This document shows positions 15,803 to 23,820 of a DNA stretch of 64,000 nt, piece by piece. The notes beneath the pieces were generated by a model. That model searched no databases and was not told the DNA's origin. It worked only from the letters and a program-made list of their open reading frames with translations. This DNA is from Clostridia bacterium. Its GTDB lineage: Bacteria > Bacillota > Clostridia > Christensenellales > Christensenellaceae. The stretch spans positions 1 through 64,000 of the forward strand of contig JAFXKX010000009.1 of the NCBI GenBank assembly GCA_017531505.1, read 5' to 3'. The translations under genes and the position numbers were made by a program. Positions within the stretch are counted from its first letter, which is position 1. The number at the start of each line of letters is the position of its first letter.

Positions 15803-16795
15803 ATGCCCAGACGCACCTTTGCGCTGCTGGCTGTGCTGCTGTTTATGGCAGTACTGGTCGGCTGTACCCGTTCCACACAGGATGCTCTGACCGAAGTCAC
15901 GGTCAGTGAAGTGACCCACTCTGTCTTCTATGCTCCCCAGTATGCGGCCATCGCCCTCGGCTATTTCGAGGAAGAAGGCCTTGAGATAACGCTGCAAAAC
16001 GGCGGCGGCGCCGATAATGTCATGACGGCGGTACTGTCCGGTCAGGCAGACATCGGCTTTGCCGGGCCCGAAGCCTGCATCTATGTCTACAACGAAGGCA
16101 AAACCGACTATGCCCGCGTATTTGCTCAGGTCACCAAACGGGACGGCTCTTTTATCGTGGGTCGCAGCCCGGACGCTGACTTTACCTATGCCGATTTTGA
16201 AAATGCCCATGTGCTGGGCGGCCGCAAAGGTGGTATGCCGTATATGACGCTGCAGTATGTGGTAGACCACAGCGATGCCGACCCTGCTGCCGTCGTGCTG
16301 GATACTTCTATCGATTTCGATCTGATGGTCCCTGCGTTTACGGCAGGCACCGGCGATTATGTCACGGTGTTCGAACCCACCGCCTCTATGCTCGAGCAGG
16401 AAGGCAAGGGCTATATCCTCACTTCCGTGGGGCAGGACAGCGGCGAGATCCCCTATACCGCCTACTTTGCGCTTGGCAGCTATCTGGAGGAAAATGCCGA
16501 TACGGTACAGCGCTTTACCAATGCCCTTACCCGTGCATTGCAGTGGGTCGCACAGACCGATGCGGCAGAGATCGCGCAGGTGGTGGCGCCCTTCTTCCCG
16601 GATAGTGATACCGACCTGCTGGCTTCTGCCATCCGCCGGTATCAGCAGATCGACGCCTGGGTGACCGACCCTGCCATGACAGAGCAGTCCTTCACCCGCC
16701 TGCAGGATGTCATGACCTATGCCGGCGAACTGAAGGCCCATGTCCCCTATACCGATCTGATCGACAATTCCTTTGCCCGTAACGCAATTTCCTGA
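15803..16795 (+). CDS. NitT/TauT-type ABC transporter, solute-binding lipoprotein
   Basis: A 330-residue binding protein with a lipoprotein signal (LVGC lipobox near residue 20) and an NMT1/THI5-like domain that begins VTHSVFYAPQYAAIALGYF and continues to the conserved GQADIGFAGPE region. GGGAGG stands 11 bases before the ATG. It is the last gene of the import operon and is followed by a terminator. The ligand is not evident: this family binds alkanesulfonates, nitrate, bicarbonate or pyrimidine precursors of thiamin. Confidence 0.87.
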   Translation: MPRRTFALLAVLLFMAVLVGCTRSTQDALTEVTVSEVTHSVFYAPQYAAIALGYFEEEGLEITLQNGGGADNVMTAVLSGQADIGFAGPEACIYVYNEGKTDYARVFAQVTKRDGSFIVGRSPDADFTYADFENAHVLGGRKGGMPYMTLQYVVDHSDADPAAVVLDTSIDFDLMVPAFTAGTGDYVTVFEPTASMLEQEGKGYILTSVGQDSGEIPYTAYFALGSYLEENADTVQRFTNALTRALQWVAQTDAAEIAQVVAPFFPDSDTDLLASAIRRYQQIDAWVTDPAMTEQSFTRLQDVMTYAGELKAHVPYTDLIDNSFARNAIS

Positions 16796-16800
16796 CACAC

Positions 16801-16834
16801 AAAAGGACCGTACTCTTAAGAGTATGGTCCTTTT
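16801..16834. terminator. Bidirectional terminator between convergent genes
   Basis: AAAGGACC.TACTC, loop TTAA, GAGTA.GGTCCTTTTT. It serves the ABC operon on the plus strand and the membrane protein gene on the minus strand. Confidence 0.9.
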
Positions 16835-16844
16835 TGATAGTTTC

Positions 16845-17396
16845 TTATTCCTCTTCGTCCAGCGCCGCCTCCATGGCACGGTAGCGCTTGACGGTATATT
16901 TCTCGCCGATCAGCCAGTCTACGCCGTAACTGATGCCAAAGCTCAGTACAAAGCATCCCGCAGCCGCCAATCCCGTTGCGATCCATTTGGGCAGCCCGGG
17001 CAGCAATACCATGATGATCTGCACATCCTCACTGTCTGTGCCACAGTACAGCAGCAATACCGATAATACCGTACAAATGCCCGCATACATCAGGCTGCGC
17101 AGGGCATAGTCCTTGCGGCGCGCCTGCTTATCTGCCAGCAGATTGCCGGTGGGCAGCGGCTGACCGTGTATATCCGTAGGCGCTTCCACATCGCCCATGA
17201 TCCGCTTTGCGGCGGCAATGACAATGCACGCGCCCATCAGTCCCCAGAATTCCCATCCCAGCGTCTCGTATCTGATCAGATCACAGATCATGGCCACAAA
17301 CATACACAGCATCAGGAATACCGCACCTGCCGCCACTGCCTTCATATTGATCTGCTGCTGCCGTTCGTCCATCGGCGGTGTTTTATGCTTCTTCAT
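16845..17396 (-). CDS. DUF6773-like membrane protein
   Basis: A 183-residue protein with four hydrophobic segments (about 20-39, 48-65, 100-117, 136-158) and a basic, charged N-terminus. It overlaps the HTH gene upstream by 14 bases, a common arrangement of a small XRE regulator and a four-helix membrane protein in Clostridia. Its function is unknown; a link with the regulator is inferred from the overlap. Confidence 0.7.
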   Translation of the reverse strand: MKKHKTPPMDERQQQINMKAVAAGAVFLMLCMFVAMICDLIRYETLGWEFWGLMGACIVIAAAKRIMGDVEAPTDIHGQPLPTGNLLADKQARRKDYALRSLMYAGICTVLSVLLLYCGTDSEDVQIIMVLLPGLPKWIATGLAAAGCFVLSFGISYGVDWLIGEKYTVKRYRAMEAALDEEE

Positions 17397-17592
17397 CTTG
17401 TGCCTCCCAGAATAATTGATCCAATGTCTGTCCCAATGCCTTGCATATTGCGATGCACAGTTTGAGCGTCGGGTTGTAACTGCCGTTTTCTATGCTGCCG
17501 ATCGTCTGCCGCGTGACGCCTACCGCCCGCGCCAGATCTTCCTGCGACATATCCCGCCCGATACGGGCCAACTTCATCCGCTTGTTTTTCAT
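17383..17592 (-). CDS. Small XRE-family transcriptional regulator
   Basis: A 69-residue Cro/C1-type helix-turn-helix protein; the motif runs through [20 protein letters not shown] with the typical [15 protein letters not shown] continuation. No extra domain is present, so it belongs to the minimal YozG-like group. Its promoter carries a palindrome over the minus 35 box, suggesting autoregulation. It is followed with overlap by the membrane protein gene. CTTC-rich start region: the ribosome binding site GGGGGGAAG lies five bases before the ATG. Confidence 0.88.
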   Translation of the reverse strand: MKNKRMKLARIGRDMSQEDLARAVGVTRQTIGSIENGSYNPTLKLCIAICKALGQTLDQLFWEAQDEEA

Positions 17593-17613
17593 AGGCTTCC
17601 CCCCTTTGCCTTC

Positions 17614-17652
17614 AGTATACGATCTTCTTTTTAAAATGTCAAATATATTTGA
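17614..17652 (-). promoter_or_regulatory. Promoter and operator of the XRE-membrane protein pair
   Basis: TTGACA (17637-17642), 17 bases, TATACT (17614-17619). A perfect palindrome TCAAATATATTTGA (17639-17652) covers part of the minus 35 box, and a further inverted repeat ATTTTACA/TGTAAAAT lies just upstream near 17669-17687. These are good candidates for binding sites of the regulator. Confidence 0.65.
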
Positions 17653-17687
17653 TATTTTATATATTTTATTTTACAAAATGTAAAATA

Positions 17688-17707
17688 GGCGGCACATTTG
17701 TACCGCC
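17688..17707 (-). terminator. Possible terminator after the 112-residue gene
   Basis: GGCGG (17688-17692) pairs with CCGCC (17703-17707), extended by ACA/TGT in the loop. The T-run that follows on the minus strand is interrupted (TATTTTA), so strength is uncertain. Confidence 0.45.
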
Positions 17708-17713
17708 CATTGC

Positions 17714-18052
17714 TTATGATTTGCCATCCTCCACCCGCACAAAACGCAGGCTGTATAAGTCGCAGAGGATACTGTTGCCCGTCTCCTCTTCCCACACGAT
17801 CAGAAAGTTTCTGCCTACTTTATGCAGCAGGCCGTGTACCTCAAATACCTGATCGCCGCCCGTCACAAAGTGCGCCGTCACCCGCCGCCCCAGCTGCCCC
17901 ATCAGATACGTCTGCATATCCTGCGGTGCATCTGTGATGTCAAAAGATCCGTAGCCCGGACCCCGCTGTCTGCTGCGCATGGGCATGGTTTCACGGGGGT
18001 ATACCTCCCGCCGGGGCAGCATCACCTCGCGGCGTGTTTCTTGCTGTTCCAT
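17714..18052 (-). CDS. Possible GerQ-like spore coat protein
   Basis: A 112-residue protein with an Arg/Met/Pro-rich N-terminus (about 1-35) and a compact C-terminal domain beginning MQTYLMGQLGRRVTAHF. Its pattern, a short strand, a G-L-hydrophobic-V-G-R turn, then TGNSILCDLYSLRFV, resembles the C-terminal part of GerQ coat proteins, but the match is weak. It could also be an unrelated small beta-fold protein. No signal peptide or membrane segment. Confidence 0.5.
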   Translation of the reverse strand: MEQQETRREVMLPRREVYPRETMPMRSRQRGPGYGSFDITDAPQDMQTYLMGQLGRRVTAHFVTGGDQVFEVHGLLHKVGRNFLIVWEEETGNSILCDLYSLRFVRVEDGKS

Positions 18053-18082
18053 CCTGCCTCCTCCCGTTTTGGTAAAACGGTT

Positions 18083-18967
18083 TTATTGTACAATATTCCC
18101 GGAGGTCCCGGTATGTGACGGCAGGATGCGCGCCATAAAGGTTTCTGTGGATTCTCCGTAGGCACGGTTGTATCTCCCCAGAGCATGCAGCACTTCCGCC
18201 TGCCCATAGGTCAGCACATTACAGGCCTCATAACAGTTGAGTGTCATCGCAAAGCCCATATCCTTTGCCGTCTGTTCTGTCAGCGCTTCATACGCGCCGT
18301 AGGGATAGGTCAGTACCTGCACTTTGCTCCTGCCCAGTTCCGCCTCACACAACCGCTGCATTTTTGCCATATCTTCTGCCACGGTGCGGATATATGCGCT
18401 GTCCGTCTCCCCTGCCAAACGGCAATACCCTTGCCGCGTCTCGCTGCGGTGCATATCGTAACTGTGGTTGCCGATCTCCACCCGTCCCGAATCCAGCATT
18501 TCCCGCAGCAGATCCCAGCTGAGGTGCGAATACGCGTTGTGCATAGGGGCACCGTTGACGCTGTATTGCTGTGTAAAACTGCCCACCACCGATATCAGCG
18601 CCCGCATATCGTATTGTTCCAGCAAAGGATATACATAGGTATAGTTATTGTAATATCCGTCATCAAAGGTGAGCATCACGGGGCGTGCAGGCAGGCTGCC
18701 CTTCCCTTGTGCAAATGCGATGACCTCCGACGGCAATACCGCTGTATAGCCGTGCTCCTTCAGATACTGCAGATCCTGCTCCAATACCGCCGGCGTGACG
18801 GTATATTTGCCTGCCTTTGACTTGCTGTCCAGCACGCTGTGATACATGATCACGGGCAGATACACACTCTGCCCTGCCGACACCCGCTCTGCACGCTGAT
18901 ACAGCACCTCATAAAACAGTACCATTGCCGCACACAGCAGCAAGATGAATCTCATGCCTCTTTTCAT
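18083..18967 (-). CDS. Polysaccharide deacetylase family protein
   Basis: A 294-residue NodB-domain protein with one N-terminal membrane anchor (about 5-20). Key motifs are LPVIMYHSV, TFDDGYYNN (the catalytic and metal-binding Asp pair), IGNHSYDMH (metal His) and YPYGAY. It probably acts on peptidoglycan or another cell-wall glycan outside the membrane. The ATG at 18967 follows the stop of the SPOR-domain gene after one base, so translation is probably coupled. Upstream in-frame ATG at 19003 lies within that gene and is not preferred. Confidence 0.87.
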   Translation of the reverse strand: MKRGMRFILLLCAAMVLFYEVLYQRAERVSAGQSVYLPVIMYHSVLDSKSKAGKYTVTPAVLEQDLQYLKEHGYTAVLPSEVIAFAQGKGSLPARPVMLTFDDGYYNNYTYVYPLLEQYDMRALISVVGSFTQQYSVNGAPMHNAYSHLSWDLLREMLDSGRVEIGNHSYDMHRSETRQGYCRLAGETDSAYIRTVAEDMAKMQRLCEAELGRSKVQVLTYPYGAYEALTEQTAKDMGFAMTLNCYEACNVLTYGQAEVLHALGRYNRAYGESTETFMARILPSHTGTSGNIVQ

Positions 18968-18968
18968 A

Positions 18969-19823
18969 TCAGCCGATACTTTCTGCCAGCCGTTTATAGG
19001 CAAAGGCCGTGTCCAGATACCCGTATTTGATATCCGCCGAAAATGCCGCCTGCTCCTGTGCCGCGGCGATCTGCTGCAGCACCTCTTTCACGGTGTTATA
19101 ATACTGCGCCAACTGAGCCGCAGGCGTGGTATCCGTCCCCATCTCCCGCAGCATATCCTCCATGGTCTGTACCCGCTGTCCCATGGTATCCAGCTGCGCT
19201 TTCGCGGTTTGCAGGGTCTCTTCCCCTTTATCAAATTGCAATGCCATCGTCATCAGTTCTGATATATACGTCCCTGCATCCGATGCGATTTGCTGCAATT
19301 CCGCCGCTGTCTGGGTGTCTGCCTCCAGCGTCATTTGTACCTGCGGCACTGTAACGACTGCAATGCCCGTCTGCATCTGCTGCTCGTTTTCCAGCCTGTT
19401 TTTCACATTCTCCGCATCGGCCCGGTCCATATACGCCGCAATATATACCCGATGCAGCCCGTCCTCAGCATATACATACCCTGCTCCGCCCTTTTGGCGC
19501 AGTTGTGCCGCAAAGTTCTCTGCATTTTCCGCACTGTCATATGCCCCTGCCTGCAGAGTATATACTTCGGCCCCTGTCATCTGCCATGTAAACGTCTCTG
19601 CTTCCGCCACCGTACTTTGTACCGCCGGCGCATCCTCCTGCCCTGCAAAGAGCGCTACCACCGGCCCTATGATATATTCCTGTACAAACCCGCTCACTTT
19701 TGCGGTGCCGATGCCGTATATGCCCACGGCAAGGATAGCCACCGCGCATAAAAACATCCATCCGCCCCCGCGGCGGGGCTCCTGTGCAGTCTGCTGCTGT
19801 GCCTGTATTCTCGAGTATCTCAT
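18969..19823 (-). CDS. SPOR-domain membrane protein
   Basis: A 284-residue protein with a short cytoplasmic tail, one helix (about 22-42) and an extracytoplasmic SPOR domain (about 85-155, VYTLQAGAYDSAENAENFA to RVYIAAYMDRADAENV). SPOR domains bind peptidoglycan stripped of stem peptides, as made by amidases. The C-terminal half is helical and Gln/Ala-rich. GGGAGG seven bases before ATG 19823 decides the start. It leads a two-gene unit with the deacetylase, pointing to septal or spore wall work. Confidence 0.82.
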   Translation of the reverse strand: MRYSRIQAQQQTAQEPRRGGGWMFLCAVAILAVGIYGIGTAKVSGFVQEYIIGPVVALFAGQEDAPAVQSTVAEAETFTWQMTGAEVYTLQAGAYDSAENAENFAAQLRQKGGAGYVYAEDGLHRVYIAAYMDRADAENVKNRLENEQQMQTGIAVVTVPQVQMTLEADTQTAAELQQIASDAGTYISELMTMALQFDKGEETLQTAKAQLDTMGQRVQTMEDMLREMGTDTTPAAQLAQYYNTVKEVLQQIAAAQEQAAFSADIKYGYLDTAFAYKRLAESIG

Positions 19824-19886
19824 GTGCTTGCCTCCCTTTTCTTTGCTTATGCTTATGCAGCAGCACATCCAACTATGCGTTTCCCC

Positions 19887-19915
19887 TTGCATCCTTGCGC
19901 CACAAATGGTATGCT
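19887..19915 (+). promoter_or_regulatory. Promoter for comEB
   Basis: TTGCAT (19887-19892), 17 bases, TATGCT (19910-19915) with a TGG just before it. Expected leader is about 27 bases. Confidence 0.55.
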
Positions 19916-19948
19916 AAGAAAAAACACTCAGGAGTTACCGTACGTCTT

Positions 19949-20398
19949 ATGAATAAATGGGATAAACGTTTTATCGACCTGGCCGATACCATCGGCGAAT
20001 GGTCCAGTTGTTTCAAGGAAAACCGCCATGTAGGCGCCGTCATCGTCAAGGATAAGCGTATTCTCACCACCGGCTACAACGGTGCTCCCGCAGGCATCAC
20101 CAGTTGTGCCGAAAAGGGCGAATGTATGCGTCTCAAACTGGGCATCCCCTCGGGCACACAGCACGAGCTTTGCTACGCCGTACACGCAGAGCAGAACGCT
20201 ATCATTCAGGCAGCCCGTATGGGCATTTCCATCGAAGGTGCCACCATGTATGTCACCCACTTCCCCTGCGTTATCTGTGCCCGCATGATCGCCAATACCG
20301 GTATCGCGCGTCTGGTATACCGCAATTCCTACCCCGATGAGTTTTCTGCCCGCCTGCTGGCAGAGGCCGGTCTGCTGGTAGAGCGCTGGGAAGAATGA
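19949..20398 (+). CDS. comEB: Deoxycytidylate deaminase, ComEB type
   Basis: A 149-residue dCMP deaminase that converts dCMP to dUMP for thymidylate synthesis. Zinc site is clear: HAEQNAI supplies His and catalytic Glu, and PCVICARMI the two Cys. Other family features are GYNGAPAG and CMRLKLGIPSG with the insert for allosteric control. The start is ATG 19949; CAGGAG lies 14 bases upstream, a long spacing. It is monocistronic with a strong bidirectional terminator. Confidence 0.93.
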   Translation: MNKWDKRFIDLADTIGEWSSCFKENRHVGAVIVKDKRILTTGYNGAPAGITSCAEKGECMRLKLGIPSGTQHELCYAVHAEQNAIIQAARMGISIEGATMYVTHFPCVICARMIANTGIARLVYRNSYPDEFSARLLAEAGLLVERWEE

Positions 20399-20410
20399 TT
20401 TTTTCAATAC

Positions 20411-20440
20411 AAAAAGAGCCTTTTGTGAAAGGCTCTTTTT
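20411..20440. terminator. Bidirectional terminator between comEB and an MFS gene
   Basis: AAAAAGAGCCTTT, loop TGTG, AAAGGCTCTTTTT, symmetric on both strands. Confidence 0.93.
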
Positions 20441-20455
20441 GTATGTTCCGATATT

Positions 20456-21622
20456 TCAGTTGTGCTGCTTTTCCTTCTTCAGCAAAATGCACACAAAGGC
20501 GATCATGGTGATGCCTGCCACCGCCAGAAATGCCGTATTCATATCCGATGCATCTGCGATCGCCCCTGCGACAATGGGGCCAATGGTCATGCCAATGCCA
20601 TATACCGATTGGAAAAATGCTGCCGCCGTAGAGCGCAGCTGCGGTTGGATCTCCTCCACCGCCATACTGTTGAGCATAGACTGCAGCAATCCCTTGGCCA
20701 CGCCGGACAACAGCAGGATCAGCAGGATCACCCAAATGCTGTCTGTGATGACCATTGCCGCCAAAGTGCCTGCCATCAGCACAAAAGCGCCCAGCAGAGA
20801 CTTCTTTGCCCCCACCTTCTGCCGGAAGAAGGAGCCGGATAATGCCGACGAGAAAATAGCCGGCAGCGAAGACAGCGAGGTAGCCAACCCCAATATAAAG
20901 TTGCTGGCCCCCAGATCTTTCAATACATTGGGGATAAAGCCCGACGCGCCGGTATACAGCGCGATCTGCATAAACACCGCCATCAGCGAGTAAAACACCA
21001 GATTGCGGTTGGTCGCCATTCTGGCAAAATCCCGGAGGCGCACCGGCTGCTTATCGCCGATCTGCGGCTCTGCAATGCCAAAGAACAGCACCATGCCGAT
21101 CACCGCCGTGACGATAGCCGCGATAAAGGTCGCCTGCTCGCCCCACATCTGCGCGATCACACCACCAAGGAAGGTGGCGGGCACCTGACCGATAAACATA
21201 CCTGCGCTGGCCAACCCCATTGCCTTGGGCTGCTCTTCCTCGCTGAAACAACTGGAGAAAGAGATCATATATACCGCCCATGTGGATGCACAGAAGCCGG
21301 AAAGTGCGCGGCACAATACCAGCAGCGGCGGATAGTTTACCAGCAGGAAGCTGGCACCGCTTGCCAGCGCAAAGCCCAGCCCCAGCAGCATAAACAATTT
21401 GCGCTTTCTGGTCACATCCGACAAAATGCCGATGGGCAGACGGCACAGCATCTGTACAAAGCCGTAAGAACTGAGAATGGTGCCGATCAGCGTGTAACTG
21501 GCACCCATATCTTCACAATAGGTGCTCAGCGTCGGCACATATACATAAATGGAAAACCACATCAGGCAAATGGCGATATACATCAATACTTTTTGCCGTG
21601 CGGTATTTGTTTTGTTTTGCAA
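20456..21622 (-). CDS. Major facilitator superfamily transporter
   Basis: A 388-residue, twelve-helix MFS protein with the typical loop-2 motif (LPIGILSDVTRKRKLF) and no large domain insertions, like sugar or drug efflux carriers. The substrate is unknown. The start is probably TTG at 21622: AGAGGG stands eight bases before it, while the earlier ATG at 21658 overlaps the minus 10 box and would precede the RNA start. Ends next to a shared terminator. Confidence 0.82.
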   Translation of the reverse strand: MQNKTNTARQKVLMYIAICLMWFSIYVYVPTLSTYCEDMGASYTLIGTILSSYGFVQMLCRLPIGILSDVTRKRKLFMLLGLGFALASGASFLLVNYPPLLVLCRALSGFCASTWAVYMISFSSCFSEEEQPKAMGLASAGMFIGQVPATFLGGVIAQMWGEQATFIAAIVTAVIGMVLFFGIAEPQIGDKQPVRLRDFARMATNRNLVFYSLMAVFMQIALYTGASGFIPNVLKDLGASNFILGLATSLSSLPAIFSSALSGSFFRQKVGAKKSLLGAFVLMAGTLAAMVITDSIWVILLILLLSGVAKGLLQSMLNSMAVEEIQPQLRSTAAAFFQSVYGIGMTIGPIVAGAIADASDMNTAFLAVAGITMIAFVCILLKKEKQHN

Positions 21623-21656
21623 TACAGTTTCCCTCTTTTCTTTCGGATCTTCTGTC

Positions 21657-21665
21657 ATTATACCA
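21657..21665 (-). promoter_or_regulatory. Extended minus 10 promoter for the MFS gene
   Basis: TGGTATAAT on the minus strand, a perfect extended minus 10. No good minus 35 box is present at 17 bases. The RNA would start near 21650, downstream of the first in-frame ATG, which supports the TTG start of the gene. Confidence 0.5.
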
Positions 21666-21674
21666 TTTTTTTGC

Positions 21675-21718
21675 ACAAAAAAATACACGCCGTAAGATTT
21701 TTCTTACAACGTGTATTT
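21675..21718 (-). terminator. Terminator after rpmF
   Basis: AAATACACG (21681-21689) and CGTGTATTT (21710-21718) with an inner stem GTAAGA/TCTTAC and a seven-T tail leftward. Confidence 0.88.
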
Positions 21719-21761
21719 GCTTGCTACTGCAGCATGTATGTGGAATCAAGCGATTCTTTCA

Positions 21762-21938
21762 TCACTTATTTTCAACAACAGCCTTGCCTGCATAGTAACC
21801 ACAGTTCTTGCATACTCTGTGAGCCAGAACGGTCTCGTGGCACTGGGGGCATTCTACCAGATTGGGAGCAGCTACTTTAATGTGAGCTCTTCTGCTGCGG
21901 CCCTTAGCCTTGGATGTAACTCTAGACGGTACTGCCAT
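21762..21938 (-). CDS. rpmF: Large ribosomal subunit protein bL32
   Basis: A 58-residue bL32 of the zinc-binding type: CPQC and CKNC form the zinc ribbon, after a basic N-terminus ([18 protein letters not shown]). GGAGG lies seven bases before ATG 21938. It follows yceD by 19 bases, the usual arrangement of these two genes in many bacteria, and ends in a strong terminator. Confidence 0.97.
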   Translation of the reverse strand: MAVPSRVTSKAKGRSRRAHIKVAAPNLVECPQCHETVLAHRVCKNCGYYAGKAVVENK

Positions 21939-21957
21939 TTTCACACCTCCTCGTGTA

Positions 21958-22446
21958 TTAAAACAAGTCTTTCAGCTTCTCAAACGGATTCAAACCATTG
22001 GACGAAGTATCGCAATCGCAGGATACATGGTTTTTATTGACACCGCATACGGGGCACAGCCCTTTGCAGTCTTCCATGCACAAAAATTGCGCCGGCATTG
22101 CCAGAGATACCTCATCGAGTATGAGCTTATCGAGCCCCATTTCTTTGCCTTCCAAGCCATACACGCATTCCTCGACATCCTCTTCCCGTGCATACATCCC
22201 CGTAAAGTCGATCTCTATCGGGTACTGCATAGGATCCAGACATCTCGAACACCGAACATCCAGCCTTGCTGCGATATTTCCTTGTATGAGCACACTGCCC
22301 TGCTCAGCCCAATATTCCCCTTGCACACAGATACTGTCCGCAAAGCGTGCCTCTCTCAGAGAAGCAAACTCTGCCACAGACTGCTCCAGCGCAAACGGAT
22401 ATCGTCTACCGGGATGATCAATTGCAGCGGTCGCATCGATTCTCAT
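21958..22446 (-). CDS. yceD: YceD family (DUF177) protein
   Basis: A 163-residue YceD protein; relatives are needed for normal 23S rRNA accumulation. Cys pairs CSRC and CKGLCPVCG form the expected metal site. The start ATG 22446 follows AGAGG by seven bases; an earlier ATG at 22470 lies at the promoter and is excluded. It heads the yceD-rpmF operon, which has a consensus promoter overlaid by a perfect inverted repeat. Confidence 0.9.
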   Translation of the reverse strand: MRIDATAAIDHPGRRYPFALEQSVAEFASLREARFADSICVQGEYWAEQGSVLIQGNIAARLDVRCSRCLDPMQYPIEIDFTGMYAREEDVEECVYGLEGKEMGLDKLILDEVSLAMPAQFLCMEDCKGLCPVCGVNKNHVSCDCDTSSNGLNPFEKLKDLF

Positions 22447-22456
22447 AAGCCAACCT

Positions 22457-22504
22457 CTTTTCATAGCCACTATAGATTATATTGGCTATGAAAAGTATTG
22501 TCAA
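22457..22504 (-). promoter_or_regulatory. Consensus promoter with a symmetric operator, yceD-rpmF
   Basis: TTGACA (22499-22504), 17 bases, TATAAT (22476-22481): perfect sigma-A boxes. A perfect 13-base inverted repeat, CTTTTCATAGCCA (22457-22469) and TGGCTATGAAAAG (22483-22495), is centred exactly on the minus 10 box. Only one arm would be transcribed, so this is a DNA site rather than an RNA hairpin. Confidence 0.75.
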
Positions 22505-22517
22505 CTATTTTATGCAA

Positions 22518-23705
22518 TTATAAAACCAAAGACTTGGTTTCTCTTGCGATCATCAACTCTTCGTTGGTGGAAACAACCAGGATCTTTACCTTGCTGTTGG
22601 GGCCGGTCAGATCTGCATCGCCTCTTACATTGTTTGCTGCTTCGTTGAAGTCAACGCCCAGGAATTCCATATCGGTCAGAACTGCCTTACGAACAATGTT
22701 GTCGTTTTCGCCGATACCGCCTGCAAATGCGATAACGTCGATGCCGCCCATTGCTGCTGCATAAGCACCGATGTACTTCTTGATACGATAGCAGAACATA
22801 TCCAGAGCCAGCTGTGCCTTTTCGTTGCCTTCTTCAGCTGCTGCTTCCAGGTCACGGAAGTCGCTGCTTACGCCGGATACACCCAGCACACCGCACTTCT
22901 TGTTGAGGTAGGTTACGGTTTCTTCTGCGGTCATGTTGTATTTGTGCATGAGGTAAGGAATTGCAGCGGGGTCGATATCGCCGGAGCGGGTACCCATCAT
23001 CAGACCTTCCAAGGGAGTCAGACCCATGGTGGTGTCGATGCACTTGCCGTCCTTAACTGCTGCCAGGCTGGAGCCGTTGCCCAGGTGACAAGTTACGATG
23101 CGCAGGTCTTTTCTGCCCAGGATCTTCTCTACCTGCATTGCAACAAAGCGGTGAGAGGTGCCGTGGAAGCCGTACTTACGGATCTTGTGATCTTTGTATG
23201 CTTCGTAGGGGATACCATACAGATATGCATGCTCGGGCATGGTCTGATGGAATGCGGTATCAAATACAGCTACATTGGGCTTGCCGGGGATCAGTTCCAT
23301 ACAGGTCTCGATACCCTTGATGTTTGCGGGGTTGTGCAGCGGGCCCAGTTCGATGTACTCTCTGATACCTTCCAGCACTTCTTCGTTTACCAAAGAGGGC
23401 TGGGTGAACTTTTCGCCGCCGTGGAGGACTCTGTGGCCGATTGCCTGAATCTCGTCCATGGATTTTACAGCGCCGGTTTCTTCATCGGTCAGCGCCTTGA
23501 TTACTTCCAGCATAGCTTCGCCGTGATCAGCCATGGGCTTAACGGTCTTTATTTTTTCTTTGCCGATAGTTGTGTGAGTGATTGCAGAACCATCGATACC
23601 GATACGTTCTACCAAGCCTTTTGCCTTGAGATCTTCCGTCTCCATATCGATAAGCTGATACTTGATCGAAGAGCTGCCTGCATTGATGACCAAAATATTC
23701 GTCAT
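22518..23705 (-). CDS. ackA: Acetate kinase
   Basis: A 395-residue acetate kinase that makes ATP and acetate from acetyl phosphate and ADP. Signatures are intact: VINAGSSSIKYQL at the N-terminus, HRVLHGGEKF, FDTAFHQTMP, RKYGFHGTSHR and TCHLGNGSS. GGAGG stands nine bases before the ATG. The neighbouring genes are not metabolic partners and no pta gene is in the window. Divergent from tmcAL. Confidence 0.97.
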   Translation of the reverse strand: MTNILVINAGSSSIKYQLIDMETEDLKAKGLVERIGIDGSAITHTTIGKEKIKTVKPMADHGEAMLEVIKALTDEETGAVKSMDEIQAIGHRVLHGGEKFTQPSLVNEEVLEGIREYIELGPLHNPANIKGIETCMELIPGKPNVAVFDTAFHQTMPEHAYLYGIPYEAYKDHKIRKYGFHGTSHRFVAMQVEKILGRKDLRIVTCHLGNGSSLAAVKDGKCIDTTMGLTPLEGLMMGTRSGDIDPAAIPYLMHKYNMTAEETVTYLNKKCGVLGVSGVSSDFRDLEAAAEEGNEKAQLALDMFCYRIKKYIGAYAAAMGGIDVIAFAGGIGENDNIVRKAVLTDMEFLGVDFNEAANNVRGDADLTGPNSKVKILVVSTNEELMIARETKSLVL

Positions 23706-23782
23706 GCCAAACTTCCTCCAAATACATCTCTTTCGGGCATTCCGTCCGAAAGTAAATTTTGATATAATAAGATCACTCAGTA

Positions 23783-23811
23783 ATTATACATGATTTTTTT
23801 TTGTTTGAAAA
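23783..23811 (-). promoter_or_regulatory. Probable promoter for ackA
   Basis: TTTTCA (23806-23811), 17 bases, TATAAT (23783-23788), in the AT-rich divergent region. A rightward minus 10-like TATAAT (about 23763-23768) may serve tmcAL but lacks a clear minus 35. Confidence 0.45.
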
Positions 23812-23820
23812 GGCAAATTT

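Noticed and set aside
15107..16795. Open frame of 562 codons spanning permease and binding protein
   Set aside because: The first part is out of frame with the permease and full of His and Arg. The true binding protein begins at 15803 with a lipoprotein signal.
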